64,000 nt of DNA from NCBI GenBank assembly GCA_031216915.1, contig CM062296.1, forward strand, positions 794,401,823-794,465,822, written 5' to 3'. A program made the translations under genes and the position numbers. Position 1 is the stretch's first letter, and every line of letters begins with the position of its first letter. This document shows, piece after piece, positions 22,605-32,828 of this stretch. This DNA comes from Pictodentalium vernedei. Taxonomy: Eukaryota > Mollusca > Scaphopoda > Dentaliida > Dentaliidae. The notes beneath the pieces are model-generated. The model searched no databases and was not told the DNA's origin. It worked only from the letters and a program-made list of their open reading frames with translations.

Positions 22605-22853
22605 TTAACCCTTTACCCAACGTAACGGCCAAAACCGGCCAGCGCTATTCTCAAAAATCGCCAATTAATTTTCAAAATATTTTCATGTTTTGTCTCAAAA
22701 ACATAGGTTATGACCCTCGTTGGAACGAGATCTCGAGCTCGTTCCAACGAGGGGTCATAACCTATGTTTTTGAGACAAAAAATGAAAAAAGTTAGTTATT
22801 CAAGAATTTTTTTTGCAAGTGTCGTCTGCTTTTCATGTTAGGTAAAGGGTTAA
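22605..22853 (-). mobile_element. MITE-A copy 7
   Basis: Full-length minus-orientation copy with TTAA at both ends. It lies 10 bp from copy 8 in the same orientation. Confidence 0.9.
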
Positions 22854-22863
22854 CTAGTCTACC

Positions 22864-23114
22864 TTAATTCTTTACCCAACGTAACGGCCAAAACCGGCCA
22901 GCGCTATTCACAAAAATCACCAATTAATTTTCATTATTTTTTTCTTTTTTTGGCTCAAAAACATAGGTTATGACCCCTCTTTGGAACGAGCTCGTCGAGC
23001 TCGTTCCAATGAGGGTAATAACCCATGTTTTTGAGACCAAAAATGAATAAAATTAGTTTTTCAGGAATTTTGTTTGCAAGTGTCATCTGCTTTTCATGTC
23101 GGGTAAAGGGTTAA
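22864..23114 (-). mobile_element. MITE-A copy 8
   Basis: Minus-orientation copy with a diverged left end (TTAATTCTTTACCC) and TTGGCTCAAAAACATAGG in the stem. TTAA at both ends. Confidence 0.88.
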
Positions 23115-23267
23115 AACTGAGTCTTCTAAAACAAGCCATCTTCCATCAAGAACGACGCCATTTTGCAAAAGTTGGAATTGAATATCTGAATGCTTTCGTT
23201 TGAAAAAAATACCGCTTCACAACATTTGAGCACTCCTCTAGAAGTTTACATAGCGGATATGGAATGA

Positions 23268-23368
23268 GTGTTTTGGTCATACTCTATTTATGAAACGAAT
23301 TTAAGAAGAGGCTCGGCAAAGCGAGAAATTCGTAGACGAGGTTCATAAATAGAGTATGACGAAAACAC
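23268..23368. repeat. Imperfect inverted repeat, 27-bp arms
   Basis: GTGTTTTGGTCATACTCTAT...GAA pairs with TTCATAAATAGAGTATGACG...AAAACAC. The loop of about 45 bases includes GAAGAGGCTCGGC. Confidence 0.75.
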
Positions 23369-23383
23369 GAATCTCTGTTTATC

Positions 23384-23505
<122 letters not shown>

Positions 23506-23596
23506 TTTATTGCAAAAACATCAAAAACAAGGCAGATTACATGTTACACAACTAACAGTACAGAACAATAATGCTAAGAAGATACTGAATTAATAA

Positions 23597-23962
23597 TTAT
23601 TTATTTATTTATTGATGTTTAAGGTCACATATTTATGCACAATGGCTAATCATGACCGTGACAGTTTTACGGGTGGAGGAAGCCGGAGTACCCGGAGAGA
23701 ACCACCGAGCAACGACGAGCAGCTGCCAGCTCCCCAACATCGTAACTCCGCACTGCAGCTCAGGCAGGGTTAGATTGGTTGAAGACATGCGTACCATCGA
23801 CGTTCAGTACGCCTTAATACACGGCGTCATCGTGCCCCCACGCGGGCAATAGAGATGAAGTGTCTTGCCCAAGGACACAACGCGGTTGCCGCAGGTGGGA
23901 TTCGAACCGAGGACCTCTCGGCTTGCAGCCTGCACCGCTACCTACTGAGCCACCGCGCTCCC
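23597..23962 (-). mobile_element. tRNA-derived SINE, copy c
   Basis: Minus-strand copy. The right edge reads GAGCCACCGCGCTCCC (head inverted), GGTGGGATTCGAACCGAGG is the B-box inverted, and the left edge is TTATTTATTTATTGATGTTT. GAATTAAT repeats on both sides as the target duplication. It abuts the 3' end of the LINE. Confidence 0.88.
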
Positions 23963-24546
23963 GAATTAATGATAATTGGTTATTTAAATGTTATGTGGAG
24001 GGTTTTTACAATGTGTCACTCCATTAAGTAGCCATAACATTTCTTCTGCTTCTGAAGAATTGAACGATCATATTGCAGATGATATTGCACAATAAGAAAG
24101 GTGAATTTCTCCGAACTGTCCATGTTGACGAAGGGCGGGTATTCTCTACTTATTTTGCCAAATGAATCAGTTCGGAGCCCTTCATTTTCCTTACACTCCA
24201 TGACAAAGTGATATTCAGTTTCAATTTCGCCTACATTACATAAACGACATAGCCTTTCTTCTACAGGCAAGGGTAGTTGGATGTGCCTCCCTTTTTCAAT
24301 CATCAGACAGTGGTTGCTTATGCGCAGCCGCGTGAACAAGTTCTTCGCTTCAGCAGATGTTGTGTACAGCAAATCATTTTCCAAGTTGAATGTTTCTCTA
24401 AACTTTCTATAGGTCCGTAATTTGTTTTTTTCTGACTTTTTTCTCGTCATTAAATATATCCGTAATGAAGCTATTAAAATGTTTACTTTTAAGGCTTCTG
24501 TGTATTTTGCCCGAATTCAAAAAACTTTGACTTGGTACTTGTCCCT

Positions 24547-24574
24547 CCCCCCCCCCCGGGGGGGGGGGGGGGGG
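24547..24574. repeat. C11-G17 homopolymer palindrome inside the LINE
   Basis: Eleven C followed directly by seventeen G, within otherwise recognisable LINE coding sequence. It adds codons for Pro and Gly on the minus strand. Confidence 0.9.
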
Positions 24575-26238
24575 TATGTGCGTTGCAATCAGCTGCAATA
24601 TCATGATACTTTGATATCATTGAATCTGGCATTGTATACTTTTCAGATTCAATTCTAGATTCAGTGAGTAGTGATGAAGATGAGTCCACATATAATTTTG
24701 TTACATATTTCATCATTTGTATTGTAGCTTCTGTGTAGATAGGATAACGTCCAAGTTTGGCTCTGGCTTCGTGATTGGACGATTTCGTATTCACACCAAG
24801 TAGGAGTTTGCAAAATCTGAGATGAATTTGTTCGCACGGCGCCACGTCGCCTTGAGAATTACTGAGTTCAGACGCCCATATCTCACTGTCATAGAGAAAA
24901 ATTGGCTTCATGAGGGAATCGAACAATTTCATGAAAATCGTTACCGGAGGGTTACACTTCCTCTTGAAAGTATTCTGTAGACTGTAAAGGACTTTGGCTC
25001 CTTTAGTTGCCAATACTTGTTGCGCAGTTTTCAGTTTCTCGTCACTTATGAAGCACAGGCCTAGATATGTGTATTGCCAAGCGTAACAAATTTTATCTGC
25101 ACCTAAATAGAGATTTGGCAGAGTTGTAAATTTGTGTGAGTGAAAAATCATAGCTTTTGTCTTATCAACATTGACAGCGAGTTTATTTTTGGCCGAATAT
25201 TCCTCCAATTTGTTTAATGCTACCTGCAGACCACGTCCATTGTCCGATACTAGTACCAAAACGTCTACAAAAAGCAAGTGGTTAAATGTAGTATTATTTA
25301 ATTTCACCGGGAAACATTTCTCATTGAAAATTTGACCAATATCATCAATGAAAATTTTAAATAAAGTCGGCGAGATCACACAGCCCTGTCTGACGCCGAT
25401 TGTTGATAACTGTGGGGGACTTATCCCGTGTTTGGTTCTTATTTGGTAATAGCTAGGTCATATAATGAATGTAGCACTCGTAACATATTACCATGAATGC
25501 CCACTCTGTTAAGTTTTTTAAACAATATATTCCTGTCCACTGTATGAAAGGGCTTTTTTAAAATCAACAAAAACGGCGTATAGAGGTCTTTTTGCCTTTT
25601 TGTATTTATTTATCGTTGTTTTCAAAAAGTGAGCACTGTCGATCGTACTACGGCCCTGACGAAAGCCAAACTAGTTATCACTGATTACGGAATTATCCTC
25701 GAGAAAGGTGTTAATTCTTTCATTCAAAATGTTATTAAATAATTTACCTAGTCCATTGCTTACGGCTATGGCTCTATAGTTATTCGGATCATATCTGTCT
25801 CCCTTTTTAAGTATTGTTGTTAATATGGAATTACTCCAAGCAAGAGATATATAATGATTTGACTCAAACACGTGGTTGAACAGTCTAACAATGTGAACAA
25901 TCAAATAAGGGGTAACTGTTTTTAGTAGTTCATTTGATATATAGTCGCACCCTGGGGCCTTTCTAGTTTTCAGTCGTTTAACCGAATCCATTATCTCTAG
26001 AGCCGTCATAGGGCCATTATTTAGTGAATATTTAATATTTTGATTGCTTCCTCTCATGCCATCACTGATGGAATTTATCAATGCCCCAGGTCTACAGAGA
26101 AGAGAGTTGAAAAAATCCACAGTTCTGTCAGCATCCAGATCGTCAACCGTACTCTTAGTCCCACGCATTGTGTTAATTGTCTGCCAGTAGGTTTTTGGAT
26201 CTGATGATGACAGACTTTCAAGTGTATCGTACATGCCC

Positions 26239-26478
26239 TTAACCCTTTACCTAACATGAAAAGCAGACGACACTTGCCAAAAAAATTCTTGAATTACTAA
26301 TTTTTTTCATTTTTTGTCTCAAAAACATAGGTTATGACCCCTCGTTGGAACGAGCTCGTTGAGCTCGTTCCAACGAGGGGTCATAACCTATGTTTTTGAG
26401 ACAAAAAATGAAAATTAATTGGCGATTTTTGAGAATAGCGCTGGCCGGTTTTGGCCGTTACGTTGGGTAAAGGGTTAA
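26239..26478 (+). mobile_element. MITE-A copy 9, inserted in the LINE
   Basis: Full copy with TTAA at both ends. The LINE reading frame is open up to one TTAA and resumes in register after the other, so the insertion and its TTAA duplication are seen directly. Confidence 0.93.
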
Positions 26479-27372
26479 AATGCAACTTTGTTTTTCTCCT
26501 TATTGCTCTTTTATACGCTTTCTTAGCTGTAAAATTTTTCTGTATCCCTGACTTATCGTAAGGTGATCTCTGAAGAGATTTGGCAGCATTGTCCATAACA
26601 CGTTTCAGATTTTTGCATTCGTGGTCAAACCAGGGCCTTTTAGATCTCTTGTTAACTTTAATCACAGGTATTCGTGTGGTAGCTGCCCTGTTAATTGTAC
26701 ACAGTATGTCGCTAAAATCTATCTCAGCAGCAGCCGTGCCACTTCTGTCGTGAGCATAGGGTTGCATAAGGAATTGTTGTTTTTTTATGTTTTATTTCAT
26801 TGCTATTGAGTGTTTGGATAGCTTTCAATTGACTGTTTGATGTCCATTTAAGGGAAAATTTAGGCTTAGTATAAATATATTTCAAATTTACTTCGGGGGT
26901 GTAGAAATCACATCTATACTTGAGATGCAATGCCAATTGAGAGTGATCAGAGTATTCATTTGGCGCCTTCACACAAAAGTAATCTACATCCGATAAATAC
27001 ATATCGGGTATCATTATGTAATCCACAATACTTGCACCGTTATATTGGTATCTGGTGAAATTCCCCATGGAATCCCCAGGTGTTCTTCCGTTTACAATTC
27101 GAAGTTTAGTGGTTTGACAGGAGATAAGTTGCCTTCCGTAAGTATTTATTGTTTTATCTAAGCTGTGACGAACTTGACAGCTGTCAATTGTGTAGAAATA
27201 TGACACACAGTTACCAAAACACACCTTTTAGATAGAAAAAAAGGGTTAAAGAATGGAATTTCACCTTGAATGCATTTGAATGTGACACGTCACAGCTGCA
27301 CGCAGTCGTACATCATAACCACGACAAAATATAGTTCCATAATTCGGTGTTATAAATACTAATTTTCAAGTA

Positions 27373-27624
27373 TTAACCCTTTACCTAACGTGAAAAGCAG
27401 ACGACACTTGCAAAAATAATTCTTGAATAACTAATTTTTTTCATTTTTTGTCTCAAAAACATAGGTTATGACCCCTCGTTGGAACGAGCTCGACGAGCTC
27501 GTTCCATCGAGGGGTCATAACCTATGTTTTTGAGACAAAAAATGAAAAAAATAGTGAAAATTAATTGGCGATTTTTGAGAATAGCGCTGGCCGGTTTTGG
27601 CCGTTACGTTGGGTAAAGGGTTAA
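27373..27624 (+). mobile_element. MITE-A copy 10
   Basis: Near-consensus copy, TTAA at both ends. The palindrome arms differ at a single base (CCATCGAGG instead of CCAACGAGG). Confidence 0.93.
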
Positions 27625-29097
27625 TGCGTTTCTTATCGTTGGGATTTTAGTGAATGTTTATAACAAATAAAACCAGGCATCGTGGTTTGGGTGATGTTTT
27701 GAAATAGTTCTATTTACAGGCGCATTAATTTGACACAGATCTTTTCGGTGATAACTAATCAGAAAATGTTCTTTTGAAATTGACCACTCATATCAGCTAA
27801 AGGTGTTATCACTAAGTAATTATTATTGAAAATGTGAAACGGTAATAAGCTGAGAAAACGGAGAAGTCATATGGTAAATATTATTATGCCTCGAAGTTAG
27901 TTTGTCCAATTCGATCGCTGGAATACCATCTAAGGGTTCCGCTGTGTCACGTAACTCACCTGATGTTATTTGATATCGGGTGACTATTTTGAAGCATTTT
28001 CACTCACTTCGAAATTTTCAAAATTTGAATTAAAACGAAATAAGAGAATGTAAGTACCGGTACCAAAAATATTTTCAAGGTACCGAATTTATTGGTTTAA
28101 TACATTAAATATTTTAAAAAAATGGGCAGAACATATTATTTATTGCCCCAAACGTTCTTTGCTGTTTTTAGGACTCTATCGATTTTTTACCGATGCGAAC
28201 ACTTTGTCTGCAGTTTACTCGACAGTTTAAAAGTGATTTTTTGAAAGGACTTTGTTAACCAATTTCAGGTGGTAATGGCATTAAATGTAGGTTGATATTT
28301 CAGATATGCTTGTAGCGATAAGTTTTATGTTGTAAACAAATATCGCACTTCGAACAGGGTCGATTGTTTATTGTCACCATGGATACGTACCGGTGCAAGT
28401 TACAGTTGGTGATTCTGTGCGGTGCTGTCAATAGCGGTTTCTAAAAAATAAACGTCTGGTCGTTCTTTATTCCTCGTGAAAAATTATTAATACTTTGATT
28501 TACATGGACTTTGTACATAATACATATGTTACGTGGCGTATGGATGGGTGATACATTTCCATACAAGGTTTGGCTTCGTCTCACCTGATATGAAATCCCA
28601 TCGCCTTGTATGTAAATGTATCAGCCAGCTACACGCCATGTATCTTATATTATCAACCTTTAAGCAGAACATTCATTACCGTAAAGTTTACTGTATAAGT
28701 AACGGTAATTGGTTGGCAGTACTTTTTTCGTTATTTTAAGGGTAATTTTTACAATGTATTGGCGTTTGAACAACTGGTCAGAGGATTGTCTCGATTCAGG
28801 CTTCATCTACTGATACCCGTATAACATTAAATACTTCCCCCCAACGAAGGAATCGATAGAGCAAGTTGTTAAGAAAGGGAGCTTCGGTATGTAAAGTTTC
28901 TAGAAAGCATGGTTCCATGTAACGTGGAACTACCCATTGTTGGGTGGAAGGCGATGGAGAGGAACCTGTTTAATCTGCGATTAAACTTCCTCCAAGTGTG
29001 TAAGGGGTCGTCTTGATTGAGTTATTTGAGTATAATGCCGACAGTTTGCAAATTCCCGTTTCCGTTTCTCAAGATTTCTGCAACACATCACGCAGTT
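27625..29097. other. No gene seen
   Basis: AT-rich. Around 28527-28650 two blocks are partly inverted (GGCGTATGGATGGGTGATACA and TGTATCAGCCAGCTACACGCC; TTTCCATACAAGG and CCTTGTATGTAAA), indicating a decayed hairpin element. No coding region recognised. Confidence 0.4.
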
Positions 29098-29455
29098 GGG
29101 AGCTCGGTGGCTCATTGGTTTGAGCTATTGGACTTAAGAGAGAAATGTTGTCGGTTCGATCCTGGGCTGCACCATCTGCGTCCTGTCCCTGTACAAGACA
29201 CTTAATTCCAGTTGCCAAGAGGGAGCATGGTGGCGCAGTGTTTTAAAGCTAACTGCACTTCGATAGTACACATGCCGTCAACAGCTGCTCGTCCTGCTTG
29301 GGCGAGGTTAGTGAGTTGGAAAGTCAGAGAGTTACTCGTCGCTGCTAGGTGGTTCTCTTCCGATACTCCGGCTTCCTCCGCCCGTACCATTGCCCGTCAC
29401 GATATGAGCCCATCTGTTGAAAGTGTTGTTAAACCCAAATAAAGAGATAAATAAA
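29098..29455 (+). mobile_element. tRNA-derived SINE, copy d (diverged)
   Basis: GGGAGCTCGGTGGCTCATTG and GTCGGTTCGATCC form the head, GATACTCCGGCTTCCTCCGC the core, and TGTTAAACCCAAATAAAGAG the tail. This copy carries the 'AAGTGTTGTTAAACCC' tail type, as in copies a and f. Confidence 0.82.
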
Positions 29456-30410
29456 TTACCCTATACTGGTAATACGGCTAAGGGACTGGAAACCAGGTGG
29501 CGGTGGTACATTTTGCGAAAATGGCTGTTACTACCTTGAGGTACAGTACCATTCAGGGCGTTAGGTTTGAAGTGTACAATATATATATAGTCGCAGTGGA
29601 CTGGTCGCAATCAACACGTGGGCAGTGATGACCACGCATGCCTTAAGCAGATAATAAAAATCATCATGAGCAAATTTTTAAATAAGGAAGCACCGGGTTG
29701 AACCGTAATTAGTGTTTGCAATCCAATATTATTGCGTCCGTGGAAATACTGGCCACCCCGTGGAAAGTGACAAGTTCACGGCGGTCGTTCTCTACATCAT
29801 ATAAGAACCAATGAAGGTGGCCTGATGTTCAGTGAAACATTTCAAAATGGTCTCTTGAATTCTTGTCTTTTCAAAATGGCGTCATGCTTGTCGAAAATGC
29901 ATTGTTTTATAAGAGTAATTTATTAAAGTAGAATAATTACTAATTAATAATTTTAACTTGTAGCCATTAAGCTGCAGGTTAAAGATATTAATTCTTTACT
30001 CTTTATGACGTCTGAAAAGACTTCCGACGTAATGCCGAGAAACAAAATGAATATGCGTTCCTTGGTTTTGCTTCAAGATTAAATAACATTAGGCAGCTTT
30101 GTCAAATGTAGTCTAATGCGATAATTTCAGTGTGGCTTAGTGCAGCAGACGTACCGGCACCCAGTTGCCAATCTTTTGACATAATTGTTTCTCAGTGCAA
30201 GGCGGGTATTAATTAAAGCAATGTTTCACCAATGAATCTGCGGGTTCAACTGAAATTCAATTGACTAATAGTCATTGCGAGTATTTCGTACTATTTTCAA
30301 AGGACTCAAGACCTGTGATATGCATGGTAATTCCACTACCCCAGTGTTTAGTCGTCATCCCCGCTTAACGACGTGCTGTACATTCACTTGATAGAAAGTG
30401 AATGAATATT
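29456..30410. other. No gene seen
   Basis: Unassigned AT-rich DNA. Only a small hairpin near 29950-29990 (AACTTGTAGC / GCTGCAGGTT) stands out. Confidence 0.4.
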
Positions 30411-30770
30411 TATTATTTATTGAGGTTTAAGGTCACATATTTATGCACAATGGCTAATCATGACCGTGACAGTTTTACGGGTGGAGGAAGCCGGAGTACC
30501 CGGAGAGAACCACCGAGCAACGACGAGCAGCTGCCAGCTCCCCAACATCGTAACTCCGCACTGCAACACAGGCACGGTTAGATTGGTTGAAGACATGCGT
30601 ACCATCGACGTGCAGTACGCCTTAGTACACGGCGTCATCGTGCCCCCACACGGGCAATGGGGATGAAGTGTCTTGCCCAAGGACACAACGCGGTTGCGGC
30701 AGGTGGGATTCGAACCGAGGACCTCTCGGCTTGCAGCCCGCACCTCTACCTACTGAGCCACTGCGCTCCC
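30411..30770 (-). mobile_element. tRNA-derived SINE, copy e
   Basis: Minus-strand copy very close to copy c, with the same AAGGTCACATATTTATGCAC tail side and GTGGGATTCGAACCGAGG B-box. AATGAAT occurs at both borders. Confidence 0.88.
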
Positions 30771-30833
30771 AATTTAATGAATGAATGGTGTCCTATCAGA
30801 ACGTAGTCTTCCCAGCAAGCTCTAGGCAAACCC

Positions 30834-31069
30834 GGAACCCTTTGAACCACAGCGGTCGCTTTTCCGGCCAGGAACATGATACGCCATAACGTCATCAAAT
30901 AAGATGTTTTTTCCATAAATGTGTGGTAAACCAATCAGTATTTTCAACGTGCAGCCCGAGACTGGACGTTGAAAATACTGAGTGGTCTACCCCAAATAAT
31001 GAATATGAACTCTTCTAATTGCTGCCATTGAACTGGCATGGAAGATACCACTAGAGTTCAAAGGGTTAC
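30834..31069. mobile_element. TTAA-type MITE, family C, copy 3 (inverted)
   Basis: AACCCTTTGAACCAC at the left and GAGTTCAAAGGGTTAC at the right, with the centre TTTTCAACGTGCAGCC...GACGTTGAAAA. Border TTAA sites are mutated (GGAA, TTAC). Confidence 0.7.
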
Positions 31070-31731
31070 GTTCCACAGAACACATTAAATATGCAGCCAG
31101 GTATAAAGAAATATGACTTAAATTTATCAAAACTACATCTTTGTAAGAATGGTCGCATCCATTCGCGCGTTCCTCCAGAATGATAACCACATGATATCCA
31201 GGGCTGACTTTGAAGACAATCAGCACCGGGACAATTTCAGAATGACTCCGATTTACAGTCAAACTGATCATCTCTGCAGGATAAAATAATATTGATTAAG
31301 CTATCCTCGATAGCGTCATCTAAATCAAATTAATTTGCTTTATTATTTAGTAACCTTTCTGCTCCCTCTCATGTTTACAAATGAAAACATCATTCCAAGA
31401 AAACATAGAATCAATCAAGCCAATCAGACATGTTCCATGACAAACTTATTTGAGGAGAGTTTTTACTGCTGTTTTAATTGCTCTCTTCTTTTGTGATTTT
31501 TCCCCAGGACTTGTGTTTGGTAAACATTTCTTCTTGTAATGCTTTGTTGCAATGTCTCGACAGAACTTCGTTTAATATATTCTCCAAATCAATTGAGCAA
31601 TCATTTTTCGTAGACGTGAAACTTCACTAAAACAATCGAAGTGAATCTGATTTGTTAGATATCAAAGTTTAACCCTGCGCCACTAACATTCTTTTAGTAT
31701 CATCTAAAACAATCATACAGAGAGGAAGTGC
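31070..31731. other. No gene seen
   Basis: AT-rich, unassigned. A CTCATGTTTACAAATGAAAA phrase near 31370 recurs near 46456, pointing to an unidentified dispersed repeat. Confidence 0.4.
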
Positions 31732-32311
31732 GAGAGCGTGGTGGCTCAGTTGCTACGGTAGACTTTAACCCTTTACCTAACATGAAAAGCAGACGACACA
31801 AGCAAAAAAAAATTCTTGAATAATTATTTTGTTTCATTTTTTGTCTCAAAAACATAGGTTATGACCCCTCGTTGGAACGAGCTCGACGAGCTCGTTCCAA
31901 CGAGGGGTCATAACCTATGTTTTTGAGACAAAAAATGAAAAAGTAATGTAAATTAATTGGCGATTTTCGAGAATAGCGCTGGCCGGTTTTTGCCGTTACG
32001 TTGGGTAAAGGGTTAAACGGAAAGGTCAGCGGTTCGAACCTAGCCAGGGCTAACTACGTTGTGTCCTTGGGCAGGGCACCTAATTCCGATTGCCCAAGTG
32101 GGGGAATGGTGGCGCTGTGTACTAAGGTGCACTACACGTCGTCGTTGCACTTGGCTTCAACCAGTGCTAACCCTGCTTGTGCGGAGTTAGTACGTTGGAG
32201 TGTCTGACGGTTGACGGTGGTTCTCTTCCTCCACCCGTGCAACTGTCCGACACGCGGTCACCCTTAGTGTCGTTAAACCCCAGTAAATAAATAAATAAAT
32301 AAATAAATAAA
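31732..32311 (+). mobile_element. tRNA-derived SINE, copy f, split by MITE-A
   Basis: The head begins GAGAGCGTGGTGGCTCAGTT, is interrupted between the A- and B-boxes by MITE-A copy 11, and resumes with GGTCAGCGGTTCGAACC. The tail is GTCGTTAAACCCCAGTAAAT with (AAAT)n. AGAGGAAGTG before and AGAGTGGAAGTG after look like the target duplication. Confidence 0.88.
31765..32016 (+). mobile_element. MITE-A copy 11, inserted in SINE f
   Basis: Full copy with a perfect palindrome (tip GAGCTCGACGAGCTC). The TTAA sites join directly to SINE sequence on both sides. Confidence 0.93.
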
Positions 32312-32354
32312 TAGAGTGGAAGTGAGCAAATATCTTCGCGTTTTAGTGGGGTTG

Positions 32355-32712
32355 TTATTTATTTATTTATTGGTGTTTAGGGTCACATACTTATGCACAG
32401 TGCCTAATCGTGACCGTGACAGTTTTACGGGTGGAGGAAGCCGGAGTACCCGGAGAGAACCACCGAGCATCGACGAGCAACTGTCAGCTCCTCAACATTC
32501 TAACTCTGTTCAAGCTCCGCTCAAGCAGGGTTACAGCGGTTGAAGACATGTGCACCATCGACGTGCAGCACGCCCTAGTACACGGCGTCATGTAGGCAAC
32601 TGGGATAAAGAGCCTCGCCCAAAGACACAACGCGGATCGTCCCGGATGGGGAGCGAACTCGGGACCTCTAGGACAGAAGTCCAACAGTCTACCACTGAGT
32701 CAACGCCCTCCC
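32355..32712 (-). mobile_element. tRNA-derived SINE, copy g
   Basis: Minus-strand copy facing copy f tail to tail, 45 bp apart. Its body matches copy b (GTTCAAGCTCCGCTCAAGC), so b and g form a subgroup. It ends GTCAACGCCCTCCC at 32712. Confidence 0.87.
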
Positions 32713-32828
32713 AAGTGGAGTGGTGGGGATATGCAACATAGTGGATCTCCAACGATTCCTAGGTTTATATCGAAATCTGCAAAACGATTTCAGTAAATTA
32801 GATCTGGACAAAGCTTTAAAATTCGTTA

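Larger units (their letters stand above)
23965..27236 (-). pseudogene. LINE (non-LTR retrotransposon) ORF2 relic: endonuclease + reverse transcriptase
   Basis: Read right to left, 26724-27224 holds the C-terminal part of an APE-type endonuclease (IVDYIM and NEYSDHSQ, with the catalytic SDH). About 26479-26767 and 25671-26234 are linker and early reverse transcriptase (PNNYRAIAVSNGLGKLF). 25560-25671 holds FRQGRSTIDS and motif A FVDF. 24489-25379 holds QGCVISPTLFKIFIDDI and the C-terminal region, and 24016-24450 ends with a CRLC...H...C cluster. It is dead: a TAG stop at 25671-25673, several frameshifts, the catalytic YADD replaced by FVDV, a C11G17 insert at 24547-24574, and a MITE-A at 26239. 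It is probably 5'-truncated, as only the end of the endonuclease is present. The clade was not assigned. Confidence 0.88.

Noticed and set aside
32289-32380. Facing (TAAA)n and (TTTA)n runs read as a hairpin element
   Set aside because: They are the tails of two SINEs in opposite orientation, f and g.
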